A DNA stretch of 64,000 nt from CAIJXB01 sp964455905 (GCA_964455905.1 CAYVYN010000003.1:240308-304307), one strand, 5' to 3'. Counted from the first letter of the stretch, positions 43,409 through 52,118 are shown. Program-made: numbers and translations. Notes: generated from the letters alone by a model not told the origin.

Positions 43409-44800
43409 ATGGAAATAACAAAAGGAAATAAAATTCATTTCACCAGTCTTGGGTGTGCAAGAAACCTTGTAGACACAGAGGTGATGATTGGTATTCTTTT
43501 AAAAGCTGGGTATGAGGCGACCTCAAAAGCAGAGGAAGCTGATTTTCTTGTTGTAAATACGTGTGGTTTTTTAGCGTCTTCTAGAGAAGAGTCTTGTGAG
43601 TCTATAGAACTTCTTACAAAAGAAAAAAAAGCAGGAGCCAAAATTGTTGTTACTGGCTGTATGGTGCAAAAGCATAAAGACGAACTTACGCAACGTTTTT
43701 CGGATATCCATTATTATTTGGGTTCTGGAGACGTCGAAAAGATTCTCGAAGCTATTGAAGCAGGTGAGGCTGGTGAAGCTGTTACAACAGCTAGAAGTTA
43801 TTTGCAACAAGGTGAAGTTCCAAGACAGATTTCAACTCCCAAACATTATGCATACCTGAAAATAGCCGAAGGATGTGCCAAGCAGTGCGCATTTTGTATT
43901 ATTCCTAAAATCAAAGGGCCTTTAAAAAGTAAATCTGTAGAACAGGTTATGAAAGAGTTTACTCTTCTTTTAGATCAAGGAGCTCAGGAAATCATTTTAA
44001 TTGCGCAAGACTTAGGTGATTTTGGTAAAGAAACTAAGGAGAAAAAAGGACTTGAGTTTTTACTTGAGAAAATGACGTCTGTTACTTCTACTTTTTGGCT
44101 TCGGTTACTTTATCTTTATCCCGATGAAATTACGGATGCTTTAATTGCAGTTATTAAAAAAGACTCTAGAATTTGTCGCTATTTGGATATGCCTATTCAG
44201 CATATTAATGATGATATTCTAAAGGCTATGAAAAGAAAAACTTCTAAAGCGCAGATACAAGATATCATTCGCAAGTTAAGAAGCGAGATACCAGACATTG
44301 TCATTAGAACAAGTCTTATGGTTGGATTTCCAGGTGAGACAGAAGCGCAATTTGAAGAGCTTGTTGCTTTTGTTAAGGAGTTTTCTTTAGATAATATTGG
44401 TATTTTTAAATACTCTTTAGAAAAAGAATCGGCTTCAGCAGAGTATCCAGATCATGTTCCTGAAGATGTTAAGGAAAGACGTTATCAAACACTTGCTCGT
44501 CTTCAACTGGAAATGGTCCGCAAAAAGAATCGTAAGTGGATTGGTAAGACTCTTCCTGTTTTAGTCGAAGGGTATCACCCGGAATCTCAGTTTTTAATGA
44601 GAGGAAGGCACTATGGGCAATGTCCAGAAATTGATGGTCAGGTGATTATCAATGATGGTAGAAAGGTGAAAGCTTTTGGAGAGTTTTATCAAGTGGAAAT
44701 AACAGATGTTGCTGATTACGACGTCATTGGTAAGGTTGTAGCGCCACTAGCTAAAAAAGAAAAAGCAAAAAGTGTGTCCAAACCACTTAGCATTGTATAG
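43409..44800 (+). CDS. rimO: Ribosomal protein S12 methylthiotransferase
   Basis: RimO is a radical-SAM enzyme that adds a methylthio group to the conserved Asp of ribosomal protein S12. The 463-residue protein has the N-terminal UPF0004 cysteines C16, C52 and C84 for one 4Fe-4S cluster, the radical-SAM CxxxCxxC C156-C160-C163, and a C-terminal TRAM-like domain. The opening FTSLGCARNLVDTEVM points to RimO rather than MiaB. AGGGG lies upstream of the ATG. It is followed 2 bp later by an rRNA methyltransferase gene, a coherent translation-modifying pair. Confidence 0.93.
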   Translation: MEITKGNKIHFTSLGCARNLVDTEVMIGILLKAGYEATSKAEEADFLVVNTCGFLASSREESCESIELLTKEKKAGAKIVVTGCMVQKHKDELTQRFSDIHYYLGSGDVEKILEAIEAGEAGEAVTTARSYLQQGEVPRQISTPKHYAYLKIAEGCAKQCAFCIIPKIKGPLKSKSVEQVMKEFTLLLDQGAQEIILIAQDLGDFGKETKEKKGLEFLLEKMTSVTSTFWLRLLYLYPDEITDALIAVIKKDSRICRYLDMPIQHINDDILKAMKRKTSKAQIQDIIRKLRSEIPDIVIRTSLMVGFPGETEAQFEELVAFVKEFSLDNIGIFKYSLEKESASAEYPDHVPEDVKERRYQTLARLQLEMVRKKNRKWIGKTLPVLVEGYHPESQFLMRGRHYGQCPEIDGQVIINDGRKVKAFGEFYQVEITDVADYDVIGKVVAPLAKKEKAKSVSKPLSIV

Positions 44801-44802
44801 TT

Positions 44803-45984
44803 ATGAAAGAAAAAAAGGTTTTTTTAAAGAAGGATAAGGAACGTTTTGTTCTGCAAAATAACCATCCTTGGATATTTTCAGGTGCTATTGATCGTTTTTC
44901 TGAAGATTTAGCTCCAGGAGAGTTAGCTTCTCTTTATAGTTCTCAAGGACAATTTTTAGCTTTGGCCTATTTTCATAAGGAGAATTCTCTTTGTGGAAGA
45001 ATTCTTTCTTATGAAAAAAAACCAATTAAGGAAGTCCTTCAAGAGAAGATTTCCGCTGCATTTTCTTTAAGAAAAGCTCTTGTTTTTAAAGAGGGCACTA
45101 ACTCTTTTCGTCTTGTGAACGCGGAAGAAGACGGTTTACCTGGTCTAATTGTAGACTATTATGATGGGGTAATCGTTCTTCAGATAAATACGTGTGGTAT
45201 GGAAAAGCTAAAAGATTTAATTTTAGAGCTGCTGGTTTTGATTCTCTCTCCTAGAAGTATTTATGAGAAATCTAACTCTTCCTCACGTCTTCAGGAGGGA
45301 CTTCCTAAAACTGAAGGATTTTTATATGGCGAGGAAATTTCTGAAGTTGTTGTTTTGGAAAATGGAGTATTTTTTTCAGTTTCCATCGAAGACGGTCAGA
45401 AGACAGGCTTTTTTTTAGATCAAAGAGAGATGAGAAAAAAAATAGGGCAGTTATCTGAAGGGAAAAAAGTTTTGAACTGTTTTTCTTATTCGGGTGGTTT
45501 CTCTTTATATGCTTTAGCCGGTGGCGCTAGTCATGTTGTAAGTGTGGATACTTGTCCAAAAGCAGTTGAGCTTGCTTCTAAAAACACTCTATTAAACGGG
45601 TTTTCTTTAGAAAATCATGAAATTGTACAGGAAGATGTTTTTGCTTATTTACAAAATAGAGATCTTTCTATTTTTGACATAATCATTTTAGATCCTCCTG
45701 CTTTTGCAAAAAAAAGACAGGATATAGAGCCGGCTTCGAGGGGCTATAGGCAGATTGCTGAATCTGTTTTTAGAAGCTGTAAAAAAGGAGCGATTGTCCT
45801 AACCTGTTCGTGTTCCTATTTTATAGACGAAACACTTTTTAAGCAGATTGTTTTTCAAGCGGCTTCTTCAGCTAAAAGAGATGTGAAAATTCTTTCAAAA
45901 CATTTGCATGCAATGGACCATCCAGTCTCTTTATATCACCCGGAGGGTGATTATCTGAAAAGTTTTCTTTTATGGATTTCTTAG
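44803..45984 (+). CDS. 23S rRNA cytosine-C5-type methyltransferase (RlmI-like)
   Basis: The 393-residue protein has an N-terminal PUA domain (about 1-75, HPWIFSGAI) and a class I SAM domain. That domain has NCFSYSGGFSLYAL, VVSVDTCPKAV and LDPPAFAKKRQDIEPASRGY followed by CSCSYFI. The DPPAF motif and the CSCS motif match the RlmI family, which methylates C1962 of 23S rRNA. Start follows the rimO stop by 2 bp. The exact rRNA position in this organism is inferred from the family. Confidence 0.9.
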   Translation: MKEKKVFLKKDKERFVLQNNHPWIFSGAIDRFSEDLAPGELASLYSSQGQFLALAYFHKENSLCGRILSYEKKPIKEVLQEKISAAFSLRKALVFKEGTNSFRLVNAEEDGLPGLIVDYYDGVIVLQINTCGMEKLKDLILELLVLILSPRSIYEKSNSSSRLQEGLPKTEGFLYGEEISEVVVLENGVFFSVSIEDGQKTGFFLDQREMRKKIGQLSEGKKVLNCFSYSGGFSLYALAGGASHVVSVDTCPKAVELASKNTLLNGFSLENHEIVQEDVFAYLQNRDLSIFDIIILDPPAFAKKRQDIEPASRGYRQIAESVFRSCKKGAIVLTCSCSYFIDETLFKQIVFQAASSAKRDVKILSKHLHAMDHPVSLYHPEGDYLKSFLLWIS

Positions 45985-46022
45985 CGAGCAGGCTCTATGT
46001 CGCTTTTCTTAGCGCTTTTTTT

Positions 46023-46052
46023 ACGGCACTTAATAAAGTGCCGTTAGTGTTT
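46023..46052 (+). terminator. Terminator-like hairpin after the rRNA methyltransferase gene
   Basis: ACGGCACTT (46023-46031) pairs perfectly with AAGTGCCGT (46036-46044) over a 4-base loop. The following sequence is only moderately T-rich, so efficiency may be partial. Confidence 0.7.
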
Positions 46053-46146
46053 ATATGTTTCTACTAGAGTGTTTAATTAGAGTTTTTTTAATTTTCTAGA
46101 AAATGCTTCTTGCAGTTACTTATGCAAGAGCATTTTCTTTTGTCTT

Positions 46147-46608
46147 TTAGTTTTCCCAACTTAGATTGGATTCTTCAATCTCGTCCATGAGATTTGTTGG
46201 GATGATTGGTGAAAAACGTTCCCTCGGATTTGAATGTTTTCTTTGTGATAATTGAGGGGGCGTTTCATGCTTTAGTGGTTCTGGGGAGGTCGGAGTTCTA
46301 GTTTGCTCGAGATTTTTAATGAAAACATTTATTATCACAGCAATTTCTTTTTGTTTTTTCTTGCTGCGGAGATTGGTTTGAGCTTCTAAAACAGTGTTTT
46401 TTAAATCTTGGGGGAGGGGTGATAGGCTTAGAGGCTGATATAAAAGAGTTGATAACGAGTTTTTTGCTTCCGCAGAGTAGTCTCCTGTTAGATCTAGAAT
46501 GCGTTGTGCCCAAATTTCGATTGTTTCATAGGGTGAAGGTGGTTCATCCGGAGATGCAAACATCGGCTGTTGTACGATTTCTCTTGGGATAAAAAGGTTT
46601 GGTATCAT
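46147..46608 (-). CDS. Small hypothetical protein, paralog of the 48205 gene
   Basis: The 153-residue product is unrecognised but shares a pattern with the gene at 48205: a start of the form 'SP..PPS..E...IWAQ.I', a SAE..... motif, a helical middle, and a TPTSPE motif near the end. The C-terminal third is Pro/Ser-rich and basic. Its ATG overlaps the stop of the 491-residue gene (4 bp). Two small related proteins flanking a likely kinase suggest chaperone, adaptor or regulatory subunits, but this is inferred only from arrangement. Confidence 0.7.
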   Translation of the reverse strand: MIPNLFIPREIVQQPMFASPDEPPSPYETIEIWAQRILDLTGDYSAEAKNSLSTLLYQPLSLSPLPQDLKNTVLEAQTNLRSKKKQKEIAVIINVFIKNLEQTRTPTSPEPLKHETPPQLSQRKHSNPRERFSPIIPTNLMDEIEESNLSWEN

Positions 46609-48080
46609 GATATACTCCGATGGTTTTTAAATATCTCTATCCTTTTTTTAACGACTTGGCAGAGATTTTCTGTTTCGTTGTATCTTGTTTGTATTTCTGA
46701 AATTTTTGTATCAAGCTCTACAGTACTGTCGATTTTAGCTAGAATAGTTTGTTTTGCTTTTGCAAGACCTGCAATAAGAGACTGTTTTGTTGCTTCTAGT
46801 CTCAGATCTGTATTGAATTGTTCGAAATCTGTAACTAACTCGGCGCTCTCTTCGAGGGTTAGGTTTTTACTTGCAAAATAGTTAGAGAGTCTTGGGTCTA
46901 TTGATTGAATTAGAGAATTTATAATAGCTTCTGCGCAGACTTCTTTCCAGTCGCTTTTTGATAAAGTCGCCTCTAAAAAAAGATTGTATGCATCGTGCGC
47001 CGGTCCGGGGAGAATATTGTTTATGTAAATCCCATTATCGATTGCTGTAATTGCACAGGAGGACTTTTCTGGGATGTGTTGTAGGAGTAAGTTACCTATA
47101 TTTGCAGCGAAGTATTCATCAAATGTAGGGGGGGAGCTTTTGTCGTAGTAATTCACGTCATGTAAACGATCTGTATTTCCGGTAATTAAGTCCGCTAGCA
47201 AAATCTCTGCGAGTCCTTCATAGATGGTTTCTTTTTCAGCTGGAGTTAGGTTCGGCCAAGCTTCAGAAGATGCAAAGTCTCCTAGATTAGCTCCTTTAGC
47301 TTTTTCGGATATGATAATATTTTCTGAAATGACTGTTTTTGATGTATAGAGACTTCTGATTGCGTCGAGATTCGTTTTAATTTCAGCTTCGTGGTGTCCC
47401 ATTGGTTTTCCTGAAAATAAATCGCTGGAAATAAGGTGATTTTTTTCAAAGTCTAATATGGAAGCTTCCGGCACAGAAATATTTGTGAAAAGTAGCTTGT
47501 AGATTTCTCCAGAGGCTATTTCGTGGCAGCTTGCCCACTTAAGAACGCAGGAGTCTCGCGATGAACCTGCAGGGCAGTTTTTTGCTCGAACACTTTCGAG
47601 AATTATTACACCATCATTTCCTAGGACAGATTCTTGTATAGAGGAAAGGCGTGCAGAAAAAAATGTCTTTGCTAATCGAGCAATACGCTCTTCTGTGGGG
47701 TCTTGAAGTTCTAGATTGAAGTACTCTTTGAAATCTTGTATTCGTCTATCTTTGCTTAACTCTTCAATAAGAGTCTCTGCGGATATTTCTTTTTTAGTAA
47801 GCATTTTGACGGAATGAAGGATTCGACTTTCTACAAGAGAGGCTTCTTCGGGTGAAGCAAAGGTTAAAGGGGGCTGGTTGCGTTTGTAGCGGTTTATTTT
47901 TTGTTTTTCGAGTTCTTTATAGTAGATATTAGTGGGTAAACATTCCCGAAGAGTTGCCATGTCCCTGACTTTTTTGGACCATAAAGATAGGGCTTCGGGT
48001 TCTAGCAACCAAGTCTTTGGTGATGTATCTTGAGGTTCTAGTAACCACGCTTTTTGTAGTGTATGCGTTTGTGTTATCAT
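46605..48080 (-). CDS. Candidate actin-fragmin-kinase/PI-kinase-like effector kinase
   Basis: The 491-residue protein has a repeated WLLEP motif at its N-terminus (12-16 and 24-28), a helical region to about 150, and then a domain with the order of motifs of the actin-fragmin kinase/PI3-4-kinase fold. These are a Lys (K181) in VLKWASCHEI, E192 shortly after, ISVPEASILD (typical VP.. strand), an LADLITGNTDRLHDVN catalytic segment with N302-D304-R305, ANIGNLLL (N327, N330) as the second metal region, and AIDNG (D348). Eukaryotic AFK phosphorylates actin. It is flanked by two paralogous small genes and has a palindromic promoter. Kinase activity is inferred from motif order only. Confidence 0.6.
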   Translation of the reverse strand: MITQTHTLQKAWLLEPQDTSPKTWLLEPEALSLWSKKVRDMATLRECLPTNIYYKELEKQKINRYKRNQPPLTFASPEEASLVESRILHSVKMLTKKEISAETLIEELSKDRRIQDFKEYFNLELQDPTEERIARLAKTFFSARLSSIQESVLGNDGVIILESVRAKNCPAGSSRDSCVLKWASCHEIASGEIYKLLFTNISVPEASILDFEKNHLISSDLFSGKPMGHHEAEIKTNLDAIRSLYTSKTVISENIIISEKAKGANLGDFASSEAWPNLTPAEKETIYEGLAEILLADLITGNTDRLHDVNYYDKSSPPTFDEYFAANIGNLLLQHIPEKSSCAITAIDNGIYINNILPGPAHDAYNLFLEATLSKSDWKEVCAEAIINSLIQSIDPRLSNYFASKNLTLEESAELVTDFEQFNTDLRLEATKQSLIAGLAKAKQTILAKIDSTVELDTKISEIQTRYNETENLCQVVKKRIEIFKNHRSIS

Positions 48081-48091
48081 AAGCTCTCTTT

Positions 48092-48130
48092 GTTTTTTTA
48101 ACTATTATAACTCGTAATAGTTAAAAAAAC
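48092..48130. repeat. 16-bp perfect inverted repeat over the promoter of the kinase-like gene
   Basis: GTTTTTTTAACTATTA (48092-48107) is the exact complement of 48115-48130, with a 7-base centre. Because both 3' arms are A-rich it is not an intrinsic terminator in either direction. It overlaps the predicted -35/-10 region and may be a repressor operator or a leader hairpin. Confidence 0.85.
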
Positions 48131-48132
48131 AA
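48104..48132 (-). promoter_or_regulatory. Predicted promoter of the kinase-like gene
   Basis: On the minus strand TTGTTT (48132-48127), a 17-base spacer and a perfect TATAAT (48109-48104) precede the ATG at 48080 with a leader of roughly 18 bases and a GAGAG ribosome-binding site. The box lies inside the inverted repeat at 48092-48130. Confidence 0.6.
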
Positions 48133-48204
48133 CCGAGAATGTTATTTTTAATTTGCTTTTTGTTTTATTGTCTTCTTTTTACGGGAGATGTGAAAATAAA
48201 ATCG

Positions 48205-48591
48205 TTATTTTTTTGTATTAGTCGAAATATGTAATTCAGGGGCTAAATCTCTGCTTTCTGGCGATGTTGGGCCAGCTAGAGGATATTTTTTTTGAGCGCT
48301 GCCAACAATTCTGAAGGCTAGCTTTTGAATTGTTGTTTTTTTTGTAAATACTCGATTCCCACTGCAAAGCTCTTTAATTTGAGCCGCAGCCGCAGCGTGC
48401 GCTGGATCTGGCTCAATAGCTACAAGACTAAGTTTATTTAGGTTTTTTGCATTTTCAGCCGACGGGCACAAGGTGCAGCTGATTACTTGTTGAGCCCAGA
48501 TAACACATTCTTCACGAGAAGAGGGTGCTTGTTCTGGGGATGAAAGCTGTTTTGGTCCGGAGCGCGGTGTACTTGTTTCTATTCGAAGCAT
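48205..48591 (-). CDS. Small hypothetical protein, paralog of the 46147 gene
   Basis: ATG 48591 with AAGGG upstream gives 128 residues; an in-frame TTG at 48642 is rejected. The sequence has SSPEQAPSSREECVIWAQQV, a SAENAK segment, an alanine-rich stretch (AHAAAAAQIK) and a closing GPTSPES motif, matching the pattern of the 153-residue protein at 46147. No membrane segment or signal peptide is present. It lies upstream of the kinase-like gene, whose promoter sits in the 124-bp gap. Function unknown. Confidence 0.65.
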   Translation of the reverse strand: MLRIETSTPRSGPKQLSSPEQAPSSREECVIWAQQVISCTLCPSAENAKNLNKLSLVAIEPDPAHAAAAAQIKELCSGNRVFTKKTTIQKLAFRIVGSAQKKYPLAGPTSPESRDLAPELHISTNTKK

Positions 48592-48677
48592 AATTTTCCC
48601 TTTTTTTTCCTCTATGTTATCTTTTATAACAGAAACTAACAAGTGATTTTAGGTTTTTATAATATGAATTGTTTTTT

Positions 48678-49019
48678 TTATTTAAAAATAAAGTAGACGG
48701 CTCCTGCTAAGCATAATCCAGCCCATAAGTAATTTAAACTTAAGGGGTGTTTCATGAATAAAAGAGCAAAAGGAATGAATACAGCAAGAGTAATAACTTC
48801 TTGAATGATTTTTAATTGAACCAGAGAGTAGGTATTACTATAAAACCCTAATCGATTAGCTGGTACTTGTAGACAATATTCAAAAAAAGCAATTCCCCAA
48901 CTTATGAGTATAGCAACCCAAAGAGGCTTTGATCCAAGATCTTTTAAATGGCCATACCAGGCAAACGTCATTGCGATATTCGAAAAAAATAGGAGAATGA
49001 TTGGGCTTAAGTAGTTCAT
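48678..49019 (-). CDS. DUF486 (DMT-superfamily) membrane protein
   Basis: The 113-residue protein has four membrane helices. Motifs such as NIAMTFAWYGHLK, ISWGIAFFEYCLQVPANRLG and KIIQEVITLAVF match the DUF486 branch of the drug/metabolite transporter superfamily, which is small-multidrug-resistance-like in size. It presumably works as a dimer at the inner membrane; the substrate is unknown. Its ATG overlaps the stop of the cysteine desulfurase gene by 4 bp, so it is coupled to it. Confidence 0.88.
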   Translation of the reverse strand: MNYLSPIILLFFSNIAMTFAWYGHLKDLGSKPLWVAILISWGIAFFEYCLQVPANRLGFYSNTYSLVQLKIIQEVITLAVFIPFALLFMKHPLSLNYLWAGLCLAGAVYFIFK

Positions 49020-50140
49020 GTTTTTTTTAATTTTGGAATGATTTGAGTTAAAATATAAATAACGTGGTCGATTTCTTCTTTTGTTGTAAATCTACTTAAG
49101 CTAAAACGAACTGAGGATTTGACTCTTTCTCTAGAAAGTCCCATCTCCGTTAAGATGCGAGATGGTTCTAGAGCCCCAGAGCTACAGGCTGATCCGTGGC
49201 TAGCGCAAATACCTTGTAAGTCGAGCTGTATTAAAAGAGTTTCCCCATCAACTCCCATAAAAGCAAGATTTGACACATTTGTAATTCTTTGAGACTCTCC
49301 TCCGTTCACCTCTATGAATGGAAATTTTTCTAAAAGATTTTTTTCGAAATAATTTCTAAGCTCTAAGGTGGAAGTCGGAATTTTTTCTAGAAGCTCTATT
49401 GCTTTTGCTAGACCCACAATACCCGGCAGGTTTTCTGTCCCCGACCGCAACCCTGACTCTTGACCTCCGCCAAGAAGAAGGGCAGGGAATTTTTTAGAGG
49501 ATCTTAAAAAGACAAATCCTACTCCTTTGGGTCCATGAAATTTATGCCCAGAAAAACCCATCGCACTAATGCCTGGAGAAATCTTAAAGGGCTCTTTTCC
49601 AATTAAAGCAACGCCGTCGACAATAAGAGAAATTCCATATTTTAGAGCGAGTTCACTGATTTTTTCTATATCTTGCTTTACGCCAGTCTCACCATTGATA
49701 GCGCTAAAAACTAATAGTTTTGTATTTTGTGTAATAGCTTTTTCTATATTCTCTAGACTCACTTTTCCGTTGGTTTCTGGTTTTAAAAAGCTTACACTAA
49801 CGCCTTTTTTTTCGAGCTCTAACAAGGTTTTTTCTACGCAGGAATGCTCTATTTTAGAAGAAACGACATGAAAGGCGTGATGGGAAGTGCAAAACCCTTG
49901 AATCAGAAAGTTCATAGATTCAGTGCCAGAAGAAGTGAATATAATTTCTTTAGATTTTACTCCGCAGTATGATGCAATCGTTTCGCGGGCTTTTAAGAGT
50001 CTGTTTTTAGCTTGCCTTCCTAGAGAATGTTGGGAAGATGGATTGGATGGGGGGGCTTTTAGTTCTTCGAGCATGGCTGAAGTAACTAGTGGGTCTAACT
50101 CCGTAGTGGCGTTATTATCCAGATAAATTATTTTTTGCAT
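49016..50140 (-). CDS. Cysteine desulfurase (NifS/IscS family)
   Basis: The 374-residue PLP enzyme takes sulfur from cysteine for Fe-S clusters or thiolated tRNA. It shows TSSGTESMNFLI, the PLP-binding GFSGHKFHGPKGVGF (Lys in SGHKFHGP) and the catalytic Cys loop SHGSACSSGALEPSRIL typical of the group I NifS/IscS branch. The neighbouring order with a PP2C gene (overlap 26 bp) is also found in Chlamydia. No IscU or tRNA thiolation gene is adjacent, so its partner is not evident here. Confidence 0.95.
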   Translation of the reverse strand: MQKIIYLDNNATTELDPLVTSAMLEELKAPPSNPSSQHSLGRQAKNRLLKARETIASYCGVKSKEIIFTSSGTESMNFLIQGFCTSHHAFHVVSSKIEHSCVEKTLLELEKKGVSVSFLKPETNGKVSLENIEKAITQNTKLLVFSAINGETGVKQDIEKISELALKYGISLIVDGVALIGKEPFKISPGISAMGFSGHKFHGPKGVGFVFLRSSKKFPALLLGGGQESGLRSGTENLPGIVGLAKAIELLEKIPTSTLELRNYFEKNLLEKFPFIEVNGGESQRITNVSNLAFMGVDGETLLIQLDLQGICASHGSACSSGALEPSRILTEMGLSRERVKSSVRFSLSRFTTKEEIDHVIYILTQIIPKLKKT

Positions 50141-50858
50141 TAAGAACTCTAATCATTAAGACTGTGATATTATCGCCGCCTCCTTTTGCTTTAGCGCGCT
50201 CTATCATGTCGGTAGTCGCTGATTTAATGCAAGGTTGTTTTGTGAGTATAGTAGAGATTTCTTCATCTGAAACGTAATCAGTGAGTCCGTCGCTACAAAG
50301 GAAGTATATATCCCCAGGCTGAACGCTTGATGTATTAATTTCGGGTTCTACAAGAGAACTTGTTCCAATTGCTCTTGTAATAATGTGTTTTCCGACGGGA
50401 TAGGCAAAATTTTTTGCATTTGCTGCAGGGGAGTGGTCTTCTGTGATTTTAAAAAGTTGTTCTCTAAATCGATAGATTCGACTGTCTCCTACATGAGCGT
50501 AAATAAGCTCTTCTTGATGTAAAAGTAGACAGCATAGGGTCGTTCCCATTCCGTGAAATTCTTTTTTTTGTTCGGCCAGCCTATGAACCCAGCTGTTGGC
50601 ATTTAAAATCGCTTTGTGCAGAAGGTCTGGAAGGTTTTCAGACGAGGTTACTTTTTCTTCCTCAGAAAAAATTTGGCAAATTGATGACGATAGGTGGTGG
50701 ACTAATTCTTTTGCGGCGATTTCTCCTGCATTATGTCCGCCCATGCCGTCGGCTAAAACAAAGAAACGATGCATGGGGATTTCGTGAAAGACATCCTCAT
50801 TGTTTTCTCTTATCAAGCCTAGATCTGAAATTCCAAAGCTCTCTACTTCGTAATGCAT
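50115..50858 (-). CDS. Bacterial-type PP2C protein phosphatase (Stp-like)
   Basis: The 247-residue protein is a compact PPM phosphatase of the Stp/PrpC type. Motifs are LIRENNEDVF, VLADGMGGHNAGEIAA (metal-binding Asp), GMGTTLCCLLL, YAHVGDSRIYRF and CSDGLTDYVSDEEI, closing with GGGDNITVLMIR. It probably reverses phosphorylation by Pkn-type Ser/Thr kinases. It heads a three-gene overlapping set with the desulfurase and the DUF486 gene. It is clearly distinct from the longer eukaryote-like PP2C at 30481. Confidence 0.93.
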   Translation of the reverse strand: MHYEVESFGISDLGLIRENNEDVFHEIPMHRFFVLADGMGGHNAGEIAAKELVHHLSSSICQIFSEEEKVTSSENLPDLLHKAILNANSWVHRLAEQKKEFHGMGTTLCCLLLHQEELIYAHVGDSRIYRFREQLFKITEDHSPAANAKNFAYPVGKHIITRAIGTSSLVEPEINTSSVQPGDIYFLCSDGLTDYVSDEEISTILTKQPCIKSATTDMIERAKAKGGGDNITVLMIRVLNAKNNLSG

Positions 50859-50918
50859 CTTTTATCCTGCGTATCCGGAGTGTTTATCCTAAGAGAAGCA
50901 TAAGTTGTGAATTTAAGT

Positions 50919-52091
50919 CTATATAGGATTTGATAATTTACCAAAAAAAAGAATGAGTCCGGAATCTAGGTCTACTATCCCAAAAAGAAAAGGTTTGTTC
51001 GCTAAGAACCTGTAAGATGGTCTTAGCTCGGGTTTAAATGAAGTTATCCCCATAACAATCCCCGTGGCAGCAGCAGCAGTAACTCCATTTTCATCGCAAG
51101 TAAAAAGAGCTTCGTGGATTACTTTTGTGATTTCTAGTTGTGCCTCTGTTGAGATATCAGAAAAATCAGAGCTTTTGCAAAAGGCTTTTTTCATCCCCAT
51201 TTTTTCTAAAGTGTCTCTTGGGGTGAGGCGATTTTTTAGTTTGAAGCGGGGTATTTTTACTTCTACTGTGTTGTTTTGCGTGCGGGAGAGGATTTCTTGT
51301 AAGGATTTTGCGTTGATAAAATCTTCCACTCCTTCATTTTTAGGTAATATAAAAAATGAGGCAAGTCGTAGGTTGTCTTTGTTTGTAAATGGCATTACAA
51401 GGAATTGAAGGTCTTCGTCTTCGTAGTAAGGGAATGTGTTTATTTGTTGCATCATTTTCACTTTACTCGATTTGCTTTCACTTGTATAAAAGCTAGCTTC
51501 TTCTGTTAATTCTTTTTTAAAAACATGTCTCCACTCACCTTTAAAATAGATCGCATTAGTAAGAACGAGTTTTGTTTCAGGATCTAAATCGCCAGGCAGG
51601 AGAAGCTTGTCTATTTGGTTATTTGTTTGCGCTGCTACCCAACTGTTTATAGTGTTTACGCAGGCTATTTGATTGCGAAATTCGAGCTCTTTTGTTCCGA
51701 TTGCCCATCCGCTTTCCATTGCATTTTTGTAGCTGTTTTTTAGACTTAACCCAGTTTGTACCCATAAGGCATTTGCTATATTTAAGGAAGGGGACGCGAG
51801 GTTGTTTTGTATCTTGCTTGTAGCTTCTACTAGGTCTGATTTACTAAGAGTGAGGTGTAAGGCTTTTTGCATTTCAAGTGCTGTTGTAGATTTAGCTCCC
51901 ATATACGCCATCGTAAGACATGAGAAAAGGGAGTAGGGTGAAAAACAAATATCTTTTGCTTCTACAGTTTTGTAAAAAGAAGTAGCAAACTCATTCATGT
52001 TGTCAACTAAGATGTCTTCATTTTTTTTAGCTTCTAGTGTTGATGTGAAAATAATGATTGTAGATAGTAAAAGATTAATTGCTTTCTTCAT
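50919..52091 (-). CDS. Secreted serpin (serine/cysteine protease inhibitor)
   Basis: The 390-residue protein has a signal peptide (about 1-22, LLLSTIIIFTSTLEA) and a complete serpin fold. Visible are ICFSPYSLFSCLTMAYMGAK, NIANALWVQ, LVLTNAIYFKGEW, VKMMQQINTFPYYE, VEVKIPRFKLKN and ITKVIHEALFTCDENG. The reactive-centre hinge GVTAAAATG has the small residues needed for loop insertion, so it should be inhibitory. The scissile bond is within about ITSFKPEL and cannot be fixed by eye. The final RFLANKPFLFGIVD and ILFFGKL are typical. It would act outside the cytoplasm, possibly on host proteases. Confidence 0.93.
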   Translation of the reverse strand: MKKAINLLLSTIIIFTSTLEAKKNEDILVDNMNEFATSFYKTVEAKDICFSPYSLFSCLTMAYMGAKSTTALEMQKALHLTLSKSDLVEATSKIQNNLASPSLNIANALWVQTGLSLKNSYKNAMESGWAIGTKELEFRNQIACVNTINSWVAAQTNNQIDKLLLPGDLDPETKLVLTNAIYFKGEWRHVFKKELTEEASFYTSESKSSKVKMMQQINTFPYYEDEDLQFLVMPFTNKDNLRLASFFILPKNEGVEDFINAKSLQEILSRTQNNTVEVKIPRFKLKNRLTPRDTLEKMGMKKAFCKSSDFSDISTEAQLEITKVIHEALFTCDENGVTAAAATGIVMGITSFKPELRPSYRFLANKPFLFGIVDLDSGLILFFGKLSNPI

Positions 52092-52118
52092 AAAAACTCA
52101 TTTGATTTGATTATTTTA

